Of a DNA stretch of 64,000 bases, positions 42,554 through 51,861 are shown piece after piece; within the stretch, counting starts at the first letter, position 1, and each line of letters begins with the position of its first letter. A model generated the notes under the pieces. The model did no database searches. It had not been told where the DNA came from and was given only the letters and a program-made list of their open reading frames with translations. The position numbers were made by a program, and so were the translations under genes. Source of the DNA: Luteitalea sp. GTDB lineage: Bacteria; Acidobacteriota; Vicinamibacteria; Vicinamibacterales; Vicinamibacteraceae. The stretch lies in assembly GCA_009377495.1 (NCBI GenBank), contig WHTZ01000004.1, forward strand, positions 62,001-126,000, given 5' to 3'.

Positions 42554-44209
42554 TCATGTCCTGCGCCAATCGAACTCCGGACGGCCACGGCCAGTGCCGT
42601 ACGCCGCGAGCGCGCCACGTTCGCCGACCGCGTTCGGACGCTGAAAGATCCAATTCTGCCAAGCCGAGAGCCGTCCGAAGATCTTCGTTTCGAGGGTTTC
42701 CGGACCGGCAAACCGCAAGCTCGCCTCGAGACCCGTCAACGCATCGGGCGACATCGCGGCGCGGTGCTCAATCGCGAGCCGGACCTCGTCATCCCAATCG
42801 AGCTCGTCCGGCGCGGCCGTGACCAACCCCGCCTCGGACGCGGCCGAAGCATCGAGCGGCCCGATCTTCTCGAGGAGCTCGTCCACATGCGCAGGCCTGG
42901 CGAGAAACCGCGTGTGCAGGCGCGACAGCCCGTTCCCCATCGGCAGACGTCCCGCGTTCATCGGCGAGAGCGACACGTAGGCCGGCCGCTCAGCATCATC
43001 GAGCATGTAGCTCCGATCGGCCGCCAAGGCGAGCTCGAACAACGTGCCGCCAAAGCACGACCCCGGCTCAATCAGCGCCACGAAGCTACGCGCGGATTGC
43101 TCCATCCGCTTCAGCACGCGCTTCACGAAGTGTATGATCTCGCGGACCAACCAGTGCTGCTCGTGCGCGACCAGTGCGACGTCGACCGACACCACCCGCT
43201 CGAGGTCGCCCCGCGTCCGGAGGATGATTGTGCCGATGTCCGGCTCGTTGAACCGCAACCGCAGGAGCACGTCGTCCAGCTCGCGAAACGCACGGAGCAG
43301 CCAATATCGATCCCCGGCTTCCACAATCTCGTCGATGGCTTGCGGCTGGATTTCAGAAGGCGCCGTGACGGTCACGTCAGCGGTCCGCGCGGCACGGTTG
43401 ATCGACAGCTCGACGTGCGAATACGAAACACCGTCGTCGTCAACGTGGGGATTGAGCGGGCCCAAGGTGATGCCGCGCGCGTTCGTTGGACGGTCAGAGC
43501 CGGTCGCAAGCTCACGCGCACGGCTGTCGACCGCGTTCCAGAAACGACTGGTGGAATGGACCGCGTCGACGAGGCCCCACGCGACAGCGCGCCGTCCCTT
43601 CACACCCTCAGCCAACGTGCTGAAGACATCCGCGAGGTCGCGGCGCACCTTGCGCTTGTCGACCAAACGCGTCAACCCGCCGGTGCCGGGCAGCACACCC
43701 AACAGCGGTGCCTCGGGCAATGACACCGCCGCGCTCCCGTCGTCCACGAGGAAGATCTCGTCACAGGCGAGCGCCAGCTCGTACCCACCACCTGCGCACG
43801 TGCCGTTCACGGCCGCAAGAAACGCGATCCGTGAGTGCGCGCTCGCATCCTCCAACGCGAGCCGCGTCTCGTTGGTGAACTTGCAGAAGTTCACTTTGAG
43901 GGCGTGGCTGCTCTGGCCGAGCATGTAGATGTTGGCGCCGGCGCAGAAAATCCGCTCCAGCGCGCTGCGCACGATGACGACACGGACCTCAGGGTGCTCG
44001 AAGCGCAACCGTTGTACAGCGTCAGCCAGCTCGATGTCGACGCCGAGGTCGTAGGAATTGAGCTTCAAGCGGTAGTCGCCAAGGCCACCTTCCTCCTGGA
44101 CGTCCAACGCCAGCGTCGCGATCGCGCCATCACACGAGAGTCGCCAGTGCCGGTACTTGTCCGGGTGGGTCTCGAACGTCAATGGGACGGCCTTCAGTGA
44201 AGATTTCAT
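42554..44209 (-). CDS. boxC: 2,3-Epoxybenzoyl-CoA dihydrolase (ring-opening) BoxC
   Basis: A 551-residue protein of the crotonase superfamily, the normal BoxC length. Visible features: FETHPDKYRHWRL start, first crotonase-like half with FCAGANIYML and AAVNGTCAGGGYELALACDE, and a second half with LIEPGSCFGGTLFELALAADR. BoxC hydrolytically opens the epoxide ring to 3,4-dehydroadipyl-CoA semialdehyde and formate. First gene of the box run; its promoter should lie in 44210-44366 beside the divergent receptor. Confidence 0.95.
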   Translation of the reverse strand: MKSSLKAVPLTFETHPDKYRHWRLSCDGAIATLALDVQEEGGLGDYRLKLNSYDLGVDIELADAVQRLRFEHPEVRVVIVRSALERIFCAGANIYMLGQSSHALKVNFCKFTNETRLALEDASAHSRIAFLAAVNGTCAGGGYELALACDEIFLVDDGSAAVSLPEAPLLGVLPGTGGLTRLVDKRKVRRDLADVFSTLAEGVKGRRAVAWGLVDAVHSTSRFWNAVDSRARELATGSDRPTNARGITLGPLNPHVDDDGVSYSHVELSINRAARTADVTVTAPSEIQPQAIDEIVEAGDRYWLLRAFRELDDVLLRLRFNEPDIGTIILRTRGDLERVVSVDVALVAHEQHWLVREIIHFVKRVLKRMEQSARSFVALIEPGSCFGGTLFELALAADRSYMLDDAERPAYVSLSPMNAGRLPMGNGLSRLHTRFLARPAHVDELLEKIGPLDASAASEAGLVTAAPDELDWDDEVRLAIEHRAAMSPDALTGLEASLRFAGPETLETKIFGRLSAWQNWIFQRPNAVGERGALAAYGTGRGRPEFDWRRT

Positions 44210-44267
44210 TCACGCTGATTATAGCTCGCGGGCACGCTGACACGGTTACGCCCGAATAGCCCGCTCA

Positions 44268-44312
44268 CCGTGTCACCTTGTCACCCCCTCACCTTGTCAC
44301 CCTATCACCCCT
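44268..44312. repeat. Degenerate tandem repeat (TCACCTTG-like)
   Basis: Imperfect repeats of a word near CACCTTGTCACC between the divergent boxC and receptor genes. The same kind of sequence forms the start of the M28 gene (31158-31203). Confidence 0.55.
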
Positions 44313-44366
44313 CCTGGTGGTAGAGTGTCTCTCGTTTTTCAATGCTATCGGCCAAGGAGGGTGCGC

Positions 44367-47300
44367 ATGTCACTCGGCACAAGGACGTCCCTCGCGCTGG
44401 CGGCGCTCTGTGCGCTCGTTTCGGCGGCCGCGGCGCAGGAGACTGGAGGCACGATCAGCGGCAGGATCATCGATCCGCAAGGAGGCGCGCTACCTGGCGT
44501 CAGCGTGACCTTGCGCAGCGAGGCCACCAACGCCGCCTGGAACGCGACGACGAGCGGGCAGGGCAGCTATCTGATTCCGTTCGTTCCCATCGGGCACTAT
44601 ACGCTCACCGCGACGCTCGAGGGGTTCACCGCGGCCAAGCAGGCAGACATCGAGGTGCGCGTGGGTGACAACCTCCGCATCGACGTGACGTTGCAGCTCG
44701 GGGCCATGACCGAGGCGGTCACCGTCACCTCTGGCCAACCACTGCTGGAGACGGGCAGCGCCTCGCGAGGACAGGTCATCAACCGCGAGCAAGTGCAAGA
44801 TCTCCCGCTGCTGGGACGCAATCCCTTCATGCTGTCGCAGCACGCCGCCGGCGTGCAGTACACGCCCACGCTCGCCAGCCGGTCGAATCGCCCATTCGAC
44901 AACGGCGGCATGGACAACTTCTCCATCAACGGGGGCCGAGCCTTCACCAATGAGTTCCTGCTCGACGGCGTGCCGAACACGGGGACGGAGACGAATCAAC
45001 CGGGCAATCTGAGCTTCGTGCCCTCGCCAGATGCGACGGCGGAGTTCAAGGTGCAAACCAACATCTACGACGCCCAGTACGGCCGCACGGGCGGCGGCGT
45101 CGTCAACGTCGTGCTCAAGAGCGGCACCAACGACTTTCACGGCGCCGTCTACGAGTACTACCGTGACGAGCACCTCAACGCGAACACTTTCGATGCGAAC
45201 CGGCAGGGGCAGGGCAAAGAAGGCTTGTACTGGAGCCAGCCCGGCGCGACGCTCGATGGTCCGGTCAAGATTCCGGGCCTCTACGACGGCACGAATCGCA
45301 CGTTCTTCATGTACTCCTGGGAGCAGATTCGAAGCGAGGTGCCGTTTCCGCAGGTCTGGACCGTGCCGACCGACGCCGAGCGGCGCGGTGATTTCTCACG
45401 GACGCGGACGGCCGACGGCCGGCCGGTCACGATTTACGACCCGCTGACCACACAGAACGTCGACGGTCAGTACGTGAGGGAGGCGTTTCGGGGCAATGTG
45501 ATCCCGACAGAGCGGATGAATCCCGCAGCGTTGTCGCTGCTCGAGCGCGTGCCGTCACCGAACGTCCCGGGCCAGGTGGATAACTTTCTCGCGCCCGAGA
45601 CATCGCGCGGCGACAGGTACGACCAGCACGTCTTGAAGATCGACCAGGTGTTGAGCGCCGACCATCGATTCTTCGCTCGGCTCGTGCGTAACAAGCGGAC
45701 GGAGATCAACGATTACGGCGGCTTTGCCCCCGAGGCCTCGCCGTTCTACACGCACGGGCGCATGAACGTTGGCGTTGCTGCCGAAGCCACGTCCGTGCTG
45801 AGCCCGTCGCTGGTCCTGAGCTCGCGGGTCGGCTTTATTCGTCATGACTTCTACATTCAGCGATTTAGCGACGGATACGACCCAGCCGCCCTCGGCTTTC
45901 CGACCAGTCTGGCGGCCCAGCTTCCGCGACCCACGTTTCCCCGTGTCGAGATCGAGGACTACAGCGAATTTGGATGGGCCGGCAGCGTCTTCACCCAGAG
46001 TGACACCTGGTCGTGGTCCGAGACGCTCAGTAAGACGGCGGGCGAGCATTCGCTGAAGCTCGGCGGCGAGCTGCGCGTGATGCTGAACGATCAGCAGAAT
46101 CCCACCTCGTCGTTCGGCACCTTCGAGTTCAGTCGCGGCTTCACGCAGGCCCATCCCCTGCGCGCCGATGCCGCTTCGGGCAATGCGCTGGCGTCGTTTC
46201 TATTGGGGTATCCCTCGGCCGGCAGCGTGCCTATCAACCCGGATCTCGCGTATCGGAACCATTACTACGGGCTGTTCCTACAAGACGACTGGCGTGTGAC
46301 GTCGAAGCTGACGCTGAACGCAGGCCTCCGCTGGGACTACGAGTCACCGCTCACGGAGGCCTCGAATCAACAAAACCGAGGATTCGACGCCACGGCTGAT
46401 AACCCGTTCGAGGTGCCCGGTATAGCGCTCGAGGGCGGCTTGCTCTTCACCGATGAGAGCAATCGGCTCCCCTATCGCCCCGACCGGAACAACGTCCAAC
46501 CGAGATTCGGCGTCACCTATCAGTTGACGGACCGCGCTGTGCTGCGCGGCGGCTATGGCATCAGCTACCTCCCGACGTTCGACACGGGCTTCAACAACGG
46601 CTTCAGCCTTTCGACGCCGCTCGTGGCCTCGGTCGACGGCGGGATCACGCCTGCGGCGCGCCTCGACAACCCGTATCCAAACGGGATCGATCAGCCAGTG
46701 GGCAGCAGCCAGGGGTTGGCGACGTTGGTGGGACGAGGGTTCACCTACGGCAATCCGGACCGCGTGATTCCGCACGTGCACCAGTTCTCGTTCGGCGTGC
46801 AGCACGAGCTACCCGGCCGCCTGGTCGTGGACGTGTCGTACGTCGGCAGCCGCACACGGGGACTTCCGGTCACCAAGGGGATCAACGAGGTCTCGGCGGC
46901 CGACCTCACGATGGGGGGCGCGCTCCTCGATCCGGTGTCGAACCCGTTCGAAGGTCTCCTGCCCGGAACAGAGCTCAACGAAGCGACGGTACCGCGCCAG
47001 CAATTGCTCCGACCCTTCCCGCAGTTCACCGGTATCACCGAGGAGAAGCGGAGCATCGGCCGCGCCGACTACGACGCGCTGCAGCTGCGGCTCGAGAAGC
47101 GCCTCTCACGCGGGCTTCAATTCCTCGTGAGCTACACCTTCTCCAAGTCGATGGAGGAGGTGGGTTACCTCAATGCTCAGGACGATTGGGACCAGCTCGC
47201 GCGGGTGGTTGCAGAACGAGACGCGCCGCACCGCCTGCTCGTGAGCGCCACCTATGAGCTGCCATTCTTCCCCGACGGAGGAGGACTGACGGGAGCACTT

Positions 47301-47771
47301 CTTGGCGGCTGGCAGGTGAATGCGATTCTGGTCGGGCAGTCGGGTTTGCCGATTGCGGCGCCCGGCAATGCCGTCTGGACCGGTGTTGATCCACGCCTCG
47401 ACAACCCCACGCGCGGTCGCTGGTTCAACACCTGCACGGAGACGCTCGACGGCGCGCGCCAGAACTGTGCCAGCGATGACGAGCCTGTGGTGTGGCAGGT
47501 TCAGGAACCCTTCACGCTCCGTACCCTGAGCTCGCGTATCTCCCAACTGCGAACCAGTCGGCCGGTGCTCGTGGATTTCTCGGTGTTCAAGACGTTCGAT
47601 CTTCCAGGCCGGCTGCGGGCGCAGGTACGGGTCGAGGCCTTCAACCTATTCAACACGCCCTGGTTCGGCAGCCCCGACATGGGCCTGACCGCGCCCGGCT
47701 TCGGGCAAATTGAACCGAGTCAGGAGAACGACCCACGCAATCTGCAGCTTGGCGTGCGACTCACGTTCTAG
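44367..47771 (+). CDS. Oar-like TonB-dependent outer-membrane receptor
   Basis: A 1134-residue protein with signal peptide (cleavage AAA-Q near residue 23), carboxypeptidase-regulatory-like domain (about 28-105: TISGRIIDPQGGALPGVSV), plug (about 115-230: GGRAFTNEFLLDGVPNTG) and a barrel ending LGVRLTF. The ATG at 44367 has AAGGAGG in front. It precedes a GH51 enzyme by 31 bases, suggesting uptake of arabinose-containing oligosaccharides, by context. Confidence 0.92.
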   Translation: MSLGTRTSLALAALCALVSAAAAQETGGTISGRIIDPQGGALPGVSVTLRSEATNAAWNATTSGQGSYLIPFVPIGHYTLTATLEGFTAAKQADIEVRVGDNLRIDVTLQLGAMTEAVTVTSGQPLLETGSASRGQVINREQVQDLPLLGRNPFMLSQHAAGVQYTPTLASRSNRPFDNGGMDNFSINGGRAFTNEFLLDGVPNTGTETNQPGNLSFVPSPDATAEFKVQTNIYDAQYGRTGGGVVNVVLKSGTNDFHGAVYEYYRDEHLNANTFDANRQGQGKEGLYWSQPGATLDGPVKIPGLYDGTNRTFFMYSWEQIRSEVPFPQVWTVPTDAERRGDFSRTRTADGRPVTIYDPLTTQNVDGQYVREAFRGNVIPTERMNPAALSLLERVPSPNVPGQVDNFLAPETSRGDRYDQHVLKIDQVLSADHRFFARLVRNKRTEINDYGGFAPEASPFYTHGRMNVGVAAEATSVLSPSLVLSSRVGFIRHDFYIQRFSDGYDPAALGFPTSLAAQLPRPTFPRVEIEDYSEFGWAGSVFTQSDTWSWSETLSKTAGEHSLKLGGELRVMLNDQQNPTSSFGTFEFSRGFTQAHPLRADAASGNALASFLLGYPSAGSVPINPDLAYRNHYYGLFLQDDWRVTSKLTLNAGLRWDYESPLTEASNQQNRGFDATADNPFEVPGIALEGGLLFTDESNRLPYRPDRNNVQPRFGVTYQLTDRAVLRGGYGISYLPTFDTGFNNGFSLSTPLVASVDGGITPAARLDNPYPNGIDQPVGSSQGLATLVGRGFTYGNPDRVIPHVHQFSFGVQHELPGRLVVDVSYVGSRTRGLPVTKGINEVSAADLTMGGALLDPVSNPFEGLLPGTELNEATVPRQQLLRPFPQFTGITEEKRSIGRADYDALQLRLEKRLSRGLQFLVSYTFSKSMEEVGYLNAQDDWDQLARVVAERDAPHRLLVSATYELPFFPDGGGLTGALLGGWQVNAILVGQSGLPIAAPGNAVWTGVDPRLDNPTRGRWFNTCTETLDGARQNCASDDEPVVWQVQEPFTLRTLSSRISQLRTSRPVLVDFSVFKTFDLPGRLRAQVRVEAFNLFNTPWFGSPDMGLTAPGFGQIEPSQENDPRNLQLGVRLTF

Positions 47772-47802
47772 CGGACGCTCAAGGGTTCTAGAGGAAACGA
47801 AG

Positions 47803-49458
47803 ATGAAGGATCTGCCGCGACGTAGATTTTTGAAGCAAACACTGGGTTCCGCCACCGTCCTCGCGTCCGGCTCACTGCTTTCGAGCTTGGGATATGCGCA
47901 ATCTCGCTCTGAGCGGGCCCGAATTTTCGTGAACACCAGACGTGGCCGCGCGCCTCTCGATCGCAAGATCCTCGGCGCCTTTCTTGAACATCTCGGACGC
48001 GCCGTGTACGGAGGCGTGTACGAGCCCAACTCGCCGCTCGCCGATGAGCACGGTTTTCGCCGGGACGTTCTCGAAGAGGTGCGCTCGCTCGGCGTTCCGA
48101 TCATGCGCTATCCAGGCGGCAATTTCGTGTCCGGCCATAACTGGCTGGATGGCGTGGGACCCAAGAAGGATCGCCCGACCGTTATCGACCGCGCCTGGAA
48201 CTCGATCGAAACCAATCAGTTCGGGACGAACGAGTTCATGGAGTGGTGCCGGGCGATTGGGTCCGAGCCGTTGCTGGCCTGCAACCTTGGCACCGGGACG
48301 CCGGAGGATGCCGCGCACTTGACCGAGTATTGCAACGTCGAGCGTGGTACTCGCTGGAGTGACCTGCGTCGGGAGCACGGTTACGATCAGCCCCATCGTG
48401 TCAAATATTGGTGCCTGGGCAATGAGATGGACGGCCCCTGGCAGATCGGCCACATGACCGCACGCGAATATGGTCGCAAGGCACGCGATGCTGCACGCCA
48501 GATCCGCGCCATTGACCCAGATACGCAGCTCATCGCGTGCGGCTCGAGCAACAACATGATGCCCACCTACCTTGTGTGGGACCGCGAGATGCTCGAGGAA
48601 TGCTATGACGAGGTCGATGCCATTTCGCTCCACAACTATTATGGGAACACGGCTGCGGAGACCGGCGACAACTCCTCTCACTTTGTCGCGCTCAACTTGG
48701 ACATGGAGCAACAGATACAGGAGATTATCGCGGTCTGCGACTATGTTCGAGGCTTACAACGAAGCGACAAGAGCTTGTGGTTATCCTTCGACGAGTGGAA
48801 TGTCTGGTATCGCGCTCGGAGCGGTGATGCGGTAAACGGCAGAAAACAGCATGCCCCTCCCCTGCTGGAGGAAGTCTATAACCTCGAGGATGCCCTGCTC
48901 GTCGGCGGATTCGTGAACACGCTGCTGCGCCAGGCCGAGCGCGTTCGCTTGGGATGTCTGGCTCAGATCGTCAACGTGATCGCACCCCTGCGGACCAACA
49001 AAGAAAAGACCATTCGTCAAACGATCTATTTCCCCTACGCATGGGCTCTCCAATATGCCCACGGTACCGTCTTGGATCTCTACATCGAATCACCCAGCTA
49101 TGAGATCGATCGACGCGGTTACCTCGGAGACGTGAGGCGGCGCATGTCCGCCGAGGAGATGACGCCCTATATCGATGCGACGGCCACCTGGGATGCGAAG
49201 GAGGGCCGGCTTGCCGTCTTCCTGCTCAACCGCGACCTCGAGCGGGAGCGCGATATCGAGTTGAGCTGGTTGGGAGCCACGCCGACGAAGGTGCTCGCCG
49301 CTCAAACCCTCAGCGGCGAGGCACTGAAGGCCTCGAATACGTTCGAGGCACCCGAAACGGTTCGGCCGCAGAACCTGGAAACGCCGAGGCCTGCCGACAA
49401 CATGACGTTCAGGCTCCCAGCCCGGTCCTATACCGTGCTGCAGCTCGCAACGGCTTGA
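47803..49458 (+). CDS. Alpha-L-arabinofuranosidase, GH51 family, Tat-exported
   Basis: A 551-residue glycoside hydrolase. The N-terminus has a twin-arginine motif (RRRFLK, residues 6-11) and a signal ending YAQS. The TIM barrel shows IMRYPGGNFVSGHNW, the acid/base Glu in GNEMDG (E208) and the nucleophile in SFDEWN (E331); a beta-sandwich domain follows from about 420. It releases terminal L-arabinofuranosyl residues from arabinans or arabinoxylans. Likely transcribed with the receptor upstream. Confidence 0.92.
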   Translation: MKDLPRRRFLKQTLGSATVLASGSLLSSLGYAQSRSERARIFVNTRRGRAPLDRKILGAFLEHLGRAVYGGVYEPNSPLADEHGFRRDVLEEVRSLGVPIMRYPGGNFVSGHNWLDGVGPKKDRPTVIDRAWNSIETNQFGTNEFMEWCRAIGSEPLLACNLGTGTPEDAAHLTEYCNVERGTRWSDLRREHGYDQPHRVKYWCLGNEMDGPWQIGHMTAREYGRKARDAARQIRAIDPDTQLIACGSSNNMMPTYLVWDREMLEECYDEVDAISLHNYYGNTAAETGDNSSHFVALNLDMEQQIQEIIAVCDYVRGLQRSDKSLWLSFDEWNVWYRARSGDAVNGRKQHAPPLLEEVYNLEDALLVGGFVNTLLRQAERVRLGCLAQIVNVIAPLRTNKEKTIRQTIYFPYAWALQYAHGTVLDLYIESPSYEIDRRGYLGDVRRRMSAEEMTPYIDATATWDAKEGRLAVFLLNRDLERERDIELSWLGATPTKVLAAQTLSGEALKASNTFEAPETVRPQNLETPRPADNMTFRLPARSYTVLQLATA

Positions 49459-49472
49459 ACGGAGCATCTCAG

Positions 49473-50189
49473 CTAGCGGGCAGTTTCGCCGGGCTTGAGC
49501 TCCAACACCTGGACCCCCTTGGGCTCGACCAGCTTGCGCAGCTCGGCCGGCGTCCCCGTGAGTACGGGAAACGTCCCGTAATGCATCGGCACGACCTGTT
49601 TCACCCCGAGGAGCTCGCATGCCAGTGCCGCCTGTCTGGGCCCCATCGTGTAGTGATCGCCAATCGACAGAAACGCGAGCTGCGGCTCGTAGAGCTGTGC
49701 GATCAGGCGCATATCGCCAAACACGTCGGTATCGCCCGAGAAGTAGGCGACGAGCCCATCCTCGAAGCGCAGCACGAACCCGGCGGCGAGGCCAAGATAG
49801 ACAATCCGGTTGTCCTCGACGAACCCGCTGCCGTGAATGGCCTGCACCATGGTGATGCGCACGCCCGCCACGGTCGTCGTGCCGCCGATGTTCATGCCGA
49901 CGACGTTCTTCAGGCCCTTCTGCTCCAGCCAGGTACAGACCTCGTATGATCCAACGATAGTCGCTTCGGTCTCGCGTCCGATACGGGCGGCGTCGCTCAC
50001 GTGATCGCCGTGGCCGTGTGTGATGAGGATCGCGTCGAGCCGTCCAACCGATCGCCGGTACTCCTCGGGACACGCCGGGTTGTCGGTCAGAAATGGGTCG
50101 AGGAGCAGGCGCCGGCCGCCCGGTGATTCCAGCAAGAATGTGCCGTGGCCAAGCCACGTGATCGCGAGGGAGGAAGTCTGAGTCGCCAT
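49473..50189 (-). CDS. MBL-fold metal-dependent hydrolase (UPF0173/UlaG-like)
   Basis: A 238-residue metallo-beta-lactamase-fold protein. It opens LAITWLGHGTFLLESPGG, has the zinc motif HGHGDH, FSGDTDVFGDM and ends near MHYGTFP, the UPF0173 pattern. No signal peptide. The ATG at 50187-50189 is 24 bases from the divergent lipA start, so both share a small promoter region. Substrate unknown. Confidence 0.92.
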   Translation of the reverse strand: MATQTSSLAITWLGHGTFLLESPGGRRLLLDPFLTDNPACPEEYRRSVGRLDAILITHGHGDHVSDAARIGRETEATIVGSYEVCTWLEQKGLKNVVGMNIGGTTTVAGVRITMVQAIHGSGFVEDNRIVYLGLAAGFVLRFEDGLVAYFSGDTDVFGDMRLIAQLYEPQLAFLSIGDHYTMGPRQAALACELLGVKQVVPMHYGTFPVLTGTPAELRKLVEPKGVQVLELKPGETAR

Positions 50190-50213
50190 ACGGCACATGT
50201 TACGATAACTGGG

Positions 50214-51116
50214 ATGTCGAGCGTCTCGCCACTGCACCTCATTCGATCCCCTGAGCGACAGCCGAAGCCCGCCTGGCTCAAGGTTCGTGCGCCAGGCTCG
50301 GCCAACTATGTGCGGCTCAAGCAACTCATGCGCAGCGGCCGGCTGCACACCGTCTGTGAGGAGGCACGCTGCCCTAACATCGGCGAATGCTGGCATCACG
50401 GTACGGCGACGTTCATGATCCTCGGCGACGTGTGCACGCGGAATTGTGGCTACTGCGCCGTGGCACACGGCCGGCCCGCACCGCTCGATCTGGACGAGCC
50501 AGCGAGACTCGCGGAAGCCGTCGAGATGCTCGGTCTCAAGTATGTCGTGATCACGTCGGTGGACCGCGACGATCTCCCGGATGGTGGCGCGTCGATCTTC
50601 GCCGGTTGCGTGCGCGAGATTCGCGCCGTGATGCCACAGACGCGAATCGAGGTGCTGATTCCCGACTTTCAGGGCAGAGCCGCCGCGCTGTCCGTCGTGC
50701 TCGACGCGGCCCCAGATGTACTGAACCACAACACAGAGACCGTGCCGCGTCTCTATCGTCTGGCGCGCTCCGGTGGGCGGTATCCGCGGACCCTCGAGCT
50801 GCTTCGGCGGTCGCGCGCGCTCGCGCCGCACATTCCCACGAAGACCGGTGTGATGGTCGGCCTGGGCGAGGAATGGGACGAGCTGTTGCAGGTGTTTCGT
50901 GACGTGCGCGACGCGGGCGTCGAGATCCTCACCGTTGGGCAATACCTCCGGCCGACGCCCGCGCACCTGCCGATGGCGCGCTACTACGAGCCCGACGAGT
51001 TCCGCCGCCTGAAAGAGGCGGCACTCGCGATGGGGTTCGGCCACGTCGAGTCAGGCCCACTCGTGAGAAGCTCCTACCACGCCCACGAGCAGGCGGATGC
51101 CCTTGCAAGGGATTGA
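50214..51116 (+). CDS. lipA: Lipoyl synthase
   Basis: A 300-residue radical-SAM enzyme that inserts sulfur into octanoyl groups on carrier proteins. The auxiliary cluster motif CEEARCPNIGEC and the radical-SAM CTRNCGYC are both present; the C-terminal SGPLVRSSYHA carries the conserved RSSY. It sits near the pyruvate dehydrogenase operon, whose E2 needs lipoate. Its stop overlaps the next start. Confidence 0.97.
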   Translation: MSSVSPLHLIRSPERQPKPAWLKVRAPGSANYVRLKQLMRSGRLHTVCEEARCPNIGECWHHGTATFMILGDVCTRNCGYCAVAHGRPAPLDLDEPARLAEAVEMLGLKYVVITSVDRDDLPDGGASIFAGCVREIRAVMPQTRIEVLIPDFQGRAAALSVVLDAAPDVLNHNTETVPRLYRLARSGGRYPRTLELLRRSRALAPHIPTKTGVMVGLGEEWDELLQVFRDVRDAGVEILTVGQYLRPTPAHLPMARYYEPDEFRRLKEAALAMGFGHVESGPLVRSSYHAHEQADALARD

Positions 51117-51805
51117 AAACCCTCGCCACCGTCCACCGTGCCGTGATTCGCTGTGAGACGTGCGCGCGATTGCGCGCGCACTGCCAGCGCGTCGCACAGG
51201 AGAAGAAGGCAGCGTACAGGAACGAGACCTACTGGGCCCGGCCGGTGCCCGGCTTTGGGGATCCGCGAGCGCGCCTGCTGTTACTGGGCCTAGCGCCGGC
51301 GGCGCACGGCGCGAATCGCACTGGCCGCATGTTCACGGGCGACGGCTCCGGTGGGTCCGGCGACTTCCTCATGCGCGCCATGTACGCAGCCGGCTTCGTC
51401 AACAAGCCGACCTCCGAGCGGGCCAACGACGGCCTCGTGCTCAGCGACGCGTACGTGCTCGCGGCGGTTCGCTGCGCGCCACCCGATAACAAGCCGACAC
51501 GCGACGAGATTCTGCACTGCCATCGGCATCTGGAAGCGGAGATCGGGGTACTGCAGAACCTTCAGGTCGTGGTCGCGCTGGGACGCCTCGCCTCGGAGGC
51601 GTACTGGCGGCTCCTCGCGGGATGGGGCGTGCAGGTGCGTCCGCGACCACCATTCGCACACGGAGACATCAGGCGGCCTGAACAGTCCGACCTGCCCATT
51701 CTCGTCGAGTCCTACCACCCGAGTCGCCAGAACACACAAACGGGCAAGCTCACACCGAGCATGCTCGACGATGTGTTTCGCACCGCCCGCAACCTCCTGT
51801 GGTGA
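51113..51805 (+). CDS. Uracil-DNA glycosylase family 5 (UDGb-like)
   Basis: A 230-residue DNA-repair enzyme with the iron-sulfur cysteines (RCETCARLRAHC in the N-terminal part), motif LGLAPAAHGANRTGRMFTGD, and HPSRQNTQTGKLT near the C-terminus, characteristic for family 5. It starts at a TTG that overlaps the lipA stop (ATTGA). The stop TGA is the first part of a family E palindrome. Confidence 0.92.
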   Translation: MKTLATVHRAVIRCETCARLRAHCQRVAQEKKAAYRNETYWARPVPGFGDPRARLLLLGLAPAAHGANRTGRMFTGDGSGGSGDFLMRAMYAAGFVNKPTSERANDGLVLSDAYVLAAVRCAPPDNKPTRDEILHCHRHLEAEIGVLQNLQVVVALGRLASEAYWRLLAGWGVQVRPRPPFAHGDIRRPEQSDLPILVESYHPSRQNTQTGKLTPSMLDDVFRTARNLLW

Positions 51806-51856
51806 AAAAGGAACCGGGTACCTTTTCGCACCCGCAAAGGTACCCGGTTCCTTTTC
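51804..51856. terminator. REPIN-like paired hairpin, family E (E3)
   Basis: AAAAAGGAACCGGGTACCTT and its inverse AAAGGTACCCGGTTCCTTTT, separated by about 10 bases, lie between the convergent uracil-DNA glycosylase and lpdA genes. Likely a bidirectional transcription stop. Confidence 0.65.
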
Positions 51857-51861
51857 TGTCC

